Source of the DNA: Dryas octopetala
Taxonomy: Eukaryota; Streptophyta; Magnoliopsida; Rosales; Rosaceae
NCBI GenBank assembly: GCA_963921425.1
Contig: OY992839.1
Span: forward strand, 14,735,409-14,799,408
DNA length: 64,000 nucleotides
Reading direction: 5' to 3'
Made by a program: the position numbers and the translations under genes. Positions 58,091-64,000 of this stretch are shown piece after piece; positions within the stretch are counted from its first letter, which is position 1, and each line of letters opens with the position of its first letter. The notes below the pieces were generated by a model. The model saw only the letters and a program-made list of their open reading frames with translations. It was not told the DNA's origin and did not search any database.

Positions 58091-58182
58091 AGAAACTGCT
58101 GACTGAGCCCCTCCAACTGGCAGCTGCATAATTCATGGTGCACTGGTGATTGTGTAAAATGATGCAAAACCAGAGGTGTGAT

Positions 58183-58216
<34 letters not shown>

Positions 58217-58245
58217 CCCCCCCCCCCCCCTTCTCTCTCTCTTTA
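58183..58245 (+). repeat. (CT)n followed by poly-C
   Basis: About 15 CT units run into a C-tract of roughly 18 bases and a second CT run, in or just after the 3' UTR of the INO80D-like gene. Confidence 0.85.
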
Positions 58246-58473
58246 AATACAAAAAATTTGATGGGAGAGGAGACTTGAATTTTCAAAGCATCACCCATGG
58301 AATATATCGGAAAGTTGTTTTACATTTAATCAATCTTAATATTGTTCTTTACCTTTTTCTAACACATAGACTAAGGACATGTTATATATTGTTCATTTTA
58401 CTTCATTTTCAGTATGACCTTTCACATATGTAATAATATTCTCCTACCTGATAATTATCCACAGCTTTTCGTC

Positions 58474-58536
58474 CCGTCAAGGATATAAGTAAACGCACAC
58501 CAAAGCTATAAGCATCACTTCCTTCTGAAACATAAC
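58474..58536 (-). pseudogene. protein kinase fragment (subdomain IX)
   Basis: The minus strand reads GYVSEGSDAYSFGVRLLISL, close to the SDVYSFGVLLLEL segment of receptor-like kinases. Nothing else of a kinase domain was recognised around it, so it is an isolated relic. Confidence 0.5.
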
Positions 58537-58599
58537 CAGAAATCGCTTAGGTACCCAAATAACCCTTTCACGTCATCATCAACATGGGATTGCTTAGGA

Positions 58600-59710
58600 G
58601 GAAGTGAAAAATTTCCATTAAACAAAAATATAGACATGTAGACCTGAAAAATGTGTTGTTCATTTGAGCAGTGTTCTTCCTCCATTGAAGTAAGTAGACA
58701 AAATTTTCTTCTATCAATTTTTCAAAAATTAAAGAGTTAAATCAAAACTTGAGAAATCCCAAGTTTCTAAGAGCATGCGCAATTCATTGAGAAATTCAAA
58801 TTTGTTGGTGATTCTGTATATACAGGGTGGTCTTAACAGTCCATAGTTTGCCAAGATAATACCTAGCTGCAAATTACATATTAAAGGAGTTCATCATTGT
58901 TACACCTCACATCAAGTCGAGTCATAAAAATTTATGAAGTTGCACCTGTTGACGAGTAGGTACTGGGTTGGTCTTTTTCATGATGTACTTGGATACATGA
59001 AGGTTATTAATAGGATCCTTGTGTATCATTGTTTTAAATAAATTAAATGGTTTGAGCCTTACTCATATTTGTGAATGCATTGATTTGTAAAGCCATTATC
59101 CAACATGATATATCAGAAGCTAGAAACCTGATTTAAATTGGGACTTTCGAAAATTAAAAGGAAATCAGGTTCTTAAATTCTAGACTTATAGAGCCCCTTG
59201 GACCCAACCAAAAAAAAAAAAAAAATTTAAAATGAAAAAAACTTGTAGGACTGCACAACGATAATGCCCTGTTTGTTTGACCGGAATGCTTGAATAATAG
59301 AATGGAAAGAAGGCATGCGTAAAGCTTATATAATGCTCTAATCTTTTGTTTTTGCTACAATGGGGGCTGAAGCCCGATGATGCTCTAATTAAATAGAGCT
59401 GCACAAGAATTAATATTGATCTATACACATAATATATAGAAAATATTCATCTTCCTTTGTCCCAAATTATTTAAAACAACTACTACAAAAGATAAGTTTA
59501 GAATAACTTCCAAAACATATAATCCAAAATGAGAGTCCAACTAATATGAGAGGGATAAGTGAGGGACAACACATTTATGAGATGAATTTAACACGATTAT
59601 AAAATCAATACAAGGTTGAAGTAAATCTAACTTTTAAATGTGTTTTTCCTCATTTTAACTGTACTGTCCAAAATGATTCTTAAATGTGGCTTTAAGAAAT
59701 GGAAGAACTA
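58600..59710. other. intergenic, no gene recognised
   Basis: AT-rich, with an A-run near 59210. Nothing coding recognised. Confidence 0.5.
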
Positions 59711-59724
59711 ACAAAACCGCTCAT

Positions 59725-60311
59725 TCAAAAATCAGAAAAAACAGCAAAAAGATCACCATGGATGTAGTCAATCTCTACCAAATTGACAAAGAAGTAGTTG
59801 TTCTGCACCTGCAGAAGTCGTGAGAACAAGATCGTGTCAACGTAACAAAACTAAATGCTAATCGAAAAAATGAGTATAAAGGTGTCCACAGGGCTGTCAG
59901 AGATAAGCATGCATTTGAAGAATCAAACCATGCTTATGTAAACTGGCAAGAAGAGACTAAAATGAAGAAAACAAACCTCTTCAAGCAATTTCCTAGATGA
60001 GTCGCTCTCAGGGTATAAACAGGCCCATCCTCCTGACCAGATTTCAAATGCCTTATCCTTCCAAACTATAAAACTGGCAAGATCCACGACAGTTCGTTCG
60101 AAGATATCCAGTGTTGGGAAGATTCCCCATGTTATAGCATTCGCATCTTCTTGACCTTTGTTAGACATCCAACTCCCTTTTCTGTTCATGGCAATGTAGG
60201 TTAGAGATGATAGAGCCTCGAATTGATCAGCAAGAGCATCCAACTTCTCCTTGGAACAAAAAAACTCTACATAGGCTTTTTGATAAACATATCCTCCAGG
60301 GGGACCCCATC
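59725..60311 (-). pseudogene. methylenetetrahydrofolate reductase C-terminal exons
   Basis: Two exons on the minus strand. The first, 60311-59977, encodes [20 protein letters not shown] through [40 protein letters not shown] and SRKLLEE. The second, 59808-59725, encodes VQNNYFFVNLVEIDYIHGDL then FAVFSDF and a stop. GT-AG borders and phase agree. This is the plant-specific C-terminal (regulatory) end of MTHFR, which makes 5-methyl-THF for methionine synthesis. The N-terminal FAD/TIM-barrel catalytic domain is absent, and the segment between the DIQE exon and GWGPPGG (about 60 residues in the family) is missing, so no MTHFR activity is expected. Confidence 0.85.
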
Positions 60312-60782
60312 CTGGAAACAAATCAAATGTTGTACTCTAGATAAATATGCAAAATTTCTATATTTGGTTGGTATGAAGAGGGAGACAGCAAGGGAAATAG
60401 TCTTAAGCAAGATGTTATCTTAGTCATTAACTAAAATAAATAGCTTCAATCTCAATCTCTTGACCATTAACATGTTCATATAGAAAACTTTTACCAAACA
60501 AAGAGATATTTTGCAGAATAGAAGGTCAGTTTCGCATAAATTAATACAAGGGTATGATGGAAGCAAACAAACAAATGCTTAATTGAAGATCAAAAGAGAC
60601 ATGAAAACCCACTTTGGTACTACTAAAGGATAAACCCCAATATGGGATGTATATCGATCGTCGCCTTTCTGAACTCAATCTTGTGCATCCTACAGTTATG
60701 AAAAATGTAATACAATTTGAACTTCATTTGATCTTCGCAGCAGAAGACAATATAAATTGTGAGACGGAAATTTCATGATCAC

Positions 60783-61079
60783 CTCCTGAATATCTTCAAC
60801 ATATCTCAATGGGACGACCCATTCTTCAACAAGTTTCACGTCACTACGACTACCAAAGTTACCATCACTCATGCCACCATGGCCAGCACCGCCAGTACTA
60901 GAATCAAAATGGCTCATCCCACCCCTATCTTTAACAAAACTATGCTCACCAAACAGAGCAATCTCTCGCAACTCTGGGGGCACCAGATGGTTAGCTCCCT
61001 CCAGAACTGTTATCAAATTAGCTGCATATTTCCAATCATGCTCAGAGAAAAAGGTGTACAACACCCCATTTCTTCTAAT
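60783..61079 (-). pseudogene. chimeric exon: DEAD-box helicase C-terminus fused in frame to MTHFR
   Basis: A single minus-strand exon reads RNGVLYTFFSEHDWKYAANL, ITVLEGANHLVPPELREIAL, then a Gly-rich tail (DSSTGGAGHGGMSDGNFGSR). This is the end of a DEAD-box RNA helicase of the RH14/RH46 type. Without a stop or intron it continues VKLVEEWVVPLRYVEDIQE and a GT donor at 60782, the MTHFR region just before the missing segment. The switch lies near 60840. The start probably follows an AG acceptor (TTTTTATTAG). The helicase motifs are absent. Such a joined exon is unknown to me as a normal gene and looks like capture by a mobile element. Whether it is transcribed cannot be seen. Confidence 0.8.
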
Positions 61080-61129
61080 AAAAAAGCACAAACAGTATGA
61101 CAAGTTTAGTTACATTGATATATTACATC

Positions 61130-61320
61130 CAGTGTTTTCAAAAGCGAGCTTCAGGCGCGCCTCAAGGCGCGAGTCATGGCGAGGCGGCGGCCGATTGCGC
61201 ACGACGTCGCCGGACTGTGTAAAATGACGGAAAGGCGACGGCAAGGTGCAGATAGCGTACGCCTCGCGACGGCAAGGCGGTGAAGGCGTGAATGGCGACG
61301 CTCTGCGGGATTTTTTTTTT
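61130..61320. repeat. AGGCG-type repeat, copy 3
   Basis: CAGTGTTTTCAAAAGCGAGC is followed by dense GCGCGCCTCAAGGCGCGAG and GAGGCGGCGG words and a T-run, like the copies at 11928 and 38637. It separates the helicase fragment from the NB-LRR stub. Confidence 0.55.
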
Positions 61321-61549
61321 TTTAACTTTCTCAGTCAAATTGGTGGCGCAGAGGCAGTTGACGGTAGGGGCGGCGGCGAAAGTAGAGGAGACAGATAGAG
61401 AAGAGAGATAGAGAGGAGAGATAGAGAGGAGAGAGATAGAAGGAGACAGAAATAGAGAAGGGAGAGGGAGCTCGATCTCTTTGGCGGCGGCGGAAATCTG
61501 AAGAAGAAGGAGATAAAATTTGAAATTGAAGTTTTAATTAGTTAACCTA

Positions 61550-61670
61550 ATATCTTAAATAATATCAGCAATTCTCAACTTGGCCTCTGACTTCATACAA
61601 GGATGTAGCTTCCTGAGTGAGCAAGTCTCCGACCCTTTCGACCACATATGAAACAACAGCCTCAGCCATA
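61550..61670 (-). pseudogene. NB-LRR (CNL) N-terminal stub
   Basis: On the minus strand, ATATGGCTGAGGCTGTTG opens MAEAVVSYVVERVGDLLTQE then ATSLYEVRGQVEN, ending in a stop near 61565. This is the start of the coiled-coil (Rx_N) domain of CC-NB-LRR resistance proteins (family start MAEAVVSFVVERLGDLL). The P-loop, NB-ARC and LRRs are missing. The sequence upstream (61670-61760) resembles a normal leader. It is the first of three host-gene pieces on one strand. Confidence 0.7.
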
Positions 61671-62238
61671 TTAATTTTCTTGTCGATCCGAAAGGGAAAC
61701 AAACAAACCAGATTTAGTTTTCGATCAGATTGATGATATGAGAGATTGAGAACTTATTAGCAGTACTCATTTAGTGAAGCAATATTCTCTTCAATTCGTT
61801 TATGTATGAAGTCCAGTACTCTTAAATAATATCTTCAATTCTCTTTAATATTCTCTTAAATAATAGGCTTATTATGATTTTTGCCCCCTGAACTATGATT
61901 CCATTCCTAATGTGCCCCCTTACTTATTAATTTTATCAATTTACCCCCTAACAGTTACAACGTTATTCTAATGTACCCCTTCGTCCAATTTCCGTCTCAA
62001 CTTCCGTCTATTTTGCTGATGTGGCAGGGTATATTGGTCATTTCGACCTCCCTGGACCATTCAGCACCCCATTTTTTCCACCTAGACAGCCCCCAATTTC
62101 CACATACCCACATGTGGGACCCACCCGATGCCAGCTCAGCTGGCCCTCTTTATCTTCTCAAATCCCCATCTCTTTATCTCAGCTCGAGCTTACCTCTCTC
62201 CCTCTCTCCACTAGCATCAATTTTCTCTTCTCTTCAAA

Positions 62239-62714
62239 ATGAGTCGAAGCAGCAGCCATTGAAGCTACCAGAGCAGGACGCACAACGAAGATGCTGATGG
62301 TGAATCATCACTGCGCTGCCACTGTGGATTGGTTGCACGAATATCCACCTCCTGGACAGATTTGAATCCAGGGAGGAGGTTTCATGGGTGTCCAAAGTGG
62401 ACTGGGGTGAGATTTATGGGTTGATTCTGGTTCATGGTTTATGATTCTGGTTCATGGTTTATGTTTAATAATTTAGTTAGAGCTAATAATGGTTGGGTTT
62501 GCAGAAAAACACGGGTTGTGGTTTTTTCGTGTGGCTGGATCCAAAGATGTGCGATCGTTCAAGGGATGTGATCAATGGGTTGCAGAGAAGGCTTAATGGT
62601 ATTGAGGGTCCTAGAGTAATGGTTGAAAGAGAGAATGCTAGAGAAAAGCGCTTGTGGGTTGCCCTGGTTGTGTCCTGGGCAATTTTCTTGGCTATTATGC
62701 TATTAAGGGCATAA
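62239..62714 (+). pseudogene. zf-GRF zinc finger plus C-terminal membrane segment, MULE second gene
   Basis: Exon 1 (62239-62406) and exon 2 (62505-62714) join in phase. They encode RCHCGLVARISTSWTDLNPG, RRFHGCPKWTG and KNTGCGFFVWLDP, a GRF-type zinc finger with its Cys/His ligands, then a charged stretch (VMVERENAREKRL) and a hydrophobic end (WVALVVSWAIFLAIMLLRA). Small GRF proteins with a terminal membrane helix are common in plant genomes, often in repeats. The only in-frame ATG (62239) is followed seven codons later by TGA, so either the start is lost or another exon exists. It is convergent with the transposase. Function unknown. Confidence 0.7.
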
Positions 62715-63310
62715 GTATGGAAAATATCCAACTGGGTTTGTAATGAAATTGACAATGTATGGTTGTCTCCTGGGGAATTTTGTTGGTTATTATGCTATTA
62801 AGGGCATCAGTATGAGAAATTGTGTTTGTAATGAAATTGACAATGTATATATTATTTAGATTTTCTTTCCATATTATGCAATGAATTTGATTAGGAATGG
62901 TATGAAAACGAAATGAATATGATTATGAATAGTATGAAAAACTAAGGTGAATTGGCATGGGTTTGGACAGTAAATTGACATGAATTAATGGTTGATCCTA
63001 TTTGAAATAAATTGACATAGATTTTCTGTGAAAATAAATGGACATGAATTTTGCAGTAATATGACATTATATATTGCAACCCCTGCATACCCTGCATACA
63101 ATCATCCGAAAAGCAACACAAGCCTTCCAAGGTTCACAAAATGTGCCTAAAAGCAACACAAGACATCCAAACATCTACACCTGCTTACAAAGTACACAAA
63201 ACATGGCAATATGCAAGTTTTACAAAATGAGCCTAAAACCAACATCATCTTGACAATTGTCTGCCACCCATATCAAAGTTCTCAAAAAATGACTGGTTGT
63301 CTTAACATCA

Positions 63311-64000
63311 TCAATCCAACCATCCAAATGTGGCCCTCTGCAAGTTCAAACACTTCTCCCTGAATAGCTGGTTTGCAGTCTTGGGCTTCTTATTCTTGCC
63401 CTTCTTGGTGCCAGGTTGGGCTTGCTGAGGCTGGGGGTCTCCATAAGGTTGGGCTTGTTGTTGGGGGTCTCCACAAGATTGGGATGGCTGAGGCTGGGAT
63501 GGACCTTGAGTGGCTTGCTGAGATGGACCTTCAAAGTTGTCATATTCATATGGACCCTCAAAGTTGTCCTGCTGAGATGGCCCTTCTTTTTGAACATTAT
63601 TTGAAGGCCCTTCACCCTCCTGATGGCTCATATGTGATACACATCTTGCCTTCCTCAATGGATTTGTTCTCTTTGATGGTCCCTCTCCATTGTTTTGGGT
63701 CTGTCTATTGAACTACATGAAACATACAAAAAAAAACAGCCAAAGTTAAATGCTAAAGTGTCAAGTAACAGGACAACACTAAAGTGTCAAGTCCACTCAC
63801 TGGTAGTTTGGTGGGCCTGCGTGCACTTCCATCTGTAGTGGTCCTTGCACTCTTAGCAGCCTGCATGTACACATGATAAAATGAGAACCAAAGCCCAACA
63901 ATAGATTGCATATACATATGAAAAAATGATAAGGCCATTATTTACCTGCTTTTTGCCCCGAGTCCCAACACTTGCTTTACAACTCCTAACATTATGCCCA
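63311..64000 (-). CDS. MULE transposase, C-terminal exons (partial)
   Basis: Three minus-strand exons with GT-AG borders stay in phase: 64000-63946, 63860-63801 and 63712-63311. The first reads GHNVRSCKASVGTRGKKQ, the end of the CCHC zinc knuckle that follows the SWIM finger in MuDR-type transposases (CSxCGxxGHNxRSC). The second encodes AAKSARTTTDGSARRPTKLP. The third is a low-complexity Gln/Pro/Gly tail (GPSQQATQGPSQPQPSQSCG, QQQAQPYGDPQPQQAQPG) ending KTANQLFREKCLNLQRATF and a stop at 63311. The catalytic DDE domain lies outside the window. No break is seen in this part. Confidence 0.75.

Larger units (their letters stand above)
61862..64000. mobile_element. MULE (Mutator-like) element, left part
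   Basis: The left end region GGCTTATTATGATTTTTGCC then CCCTGAACTATGATTCC, with repeated pyrimidine-rich phrases (GTGCCCCCTTACTTATT, TTTACCCCCTAACAG), is typical of long MULE terminal repeats. Inside are a zf-GRF gene on the plus strand and the 3' exons of a MULE transposase on the minus strand, which continues past the window. The right TIR and target duplication are not in view. Confidence 0.65.

Overview
The window is nuclear DNA of a flowering plant, almost certainly a eudicot. It is AT-rich, the genes carry GT-AG introns, the protein families are plant families, and most of the sequence is layered transposable elements. I cannot name the species. No tRNA, rRNA or CRISPR array was recognised.

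Host genes: (1) the 5' part of an LRR receptor kinase of the RGI5/RGFR5 (At1g34110) type, minus strand, bases 1-821, running off the left edge; (2) a complete eight-exon gene, minus strand, 18906-24338, for a chloroplast-targeted S1-domain protein of the RLSB/PDE338 type (515 aa after splicing); (3) a two-exon gene, plus strand, 56894-58090, for an INO80 complex subunit D-like protein (270 aa) with a C3HC3H cysteine/histidine domain; (4) possibly a 48-residue single-membrane-segment protein at 41610-41756, minus strand.

Mobile elements: LINE remnants (4450-5615, 15905-16200, 40026-41260); an inverted minisatellite/foldback block (7046-8105); a Ty3/gypsy Tat-clade retrotransposon (8866-14824, target duplication CTTAT) with dual RNase H but lacking the RT core and integrase, and carrying inverted gag and a three-exon importin-alpha fragment; a dead BED/DUF659 hAT transposon (25431-30077) and a small relative (42513-43774); a 4.6 kb solo-LTR-like element (32033-36648) inside a hAT-like element; a 686 bp solo LTR (40446-41131, CTATG duplication) inside a LINE; a TIR element (42501-44833) hosting the small hAT; an apparently intact TTF-type hAT (48013-51537, perfect 8-bp duplication, uninterrupted 775-residue transposase) inside a non-coding LTR-type element; and a MULE entering from the right edge with a zf-GRF second gene.

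The least ordinary segment is 59725-61670. Pieces of three unrelated host genes lie on one strand: an NB-LRR N-terminus, the C-terminus of a DEAD-box helicase, and the C-terminus of methylenetetrahydrofolate reductase. The last two are fused in frame inside one exon. With the importin-alpha fragment inside the retrotransposon, this shows repeated gene-fragment capture and shuffling. Boundaries backed by exact flanking duplications are the firmest calls; solo-LTR, LARD and Helitron interpretations are inferences.
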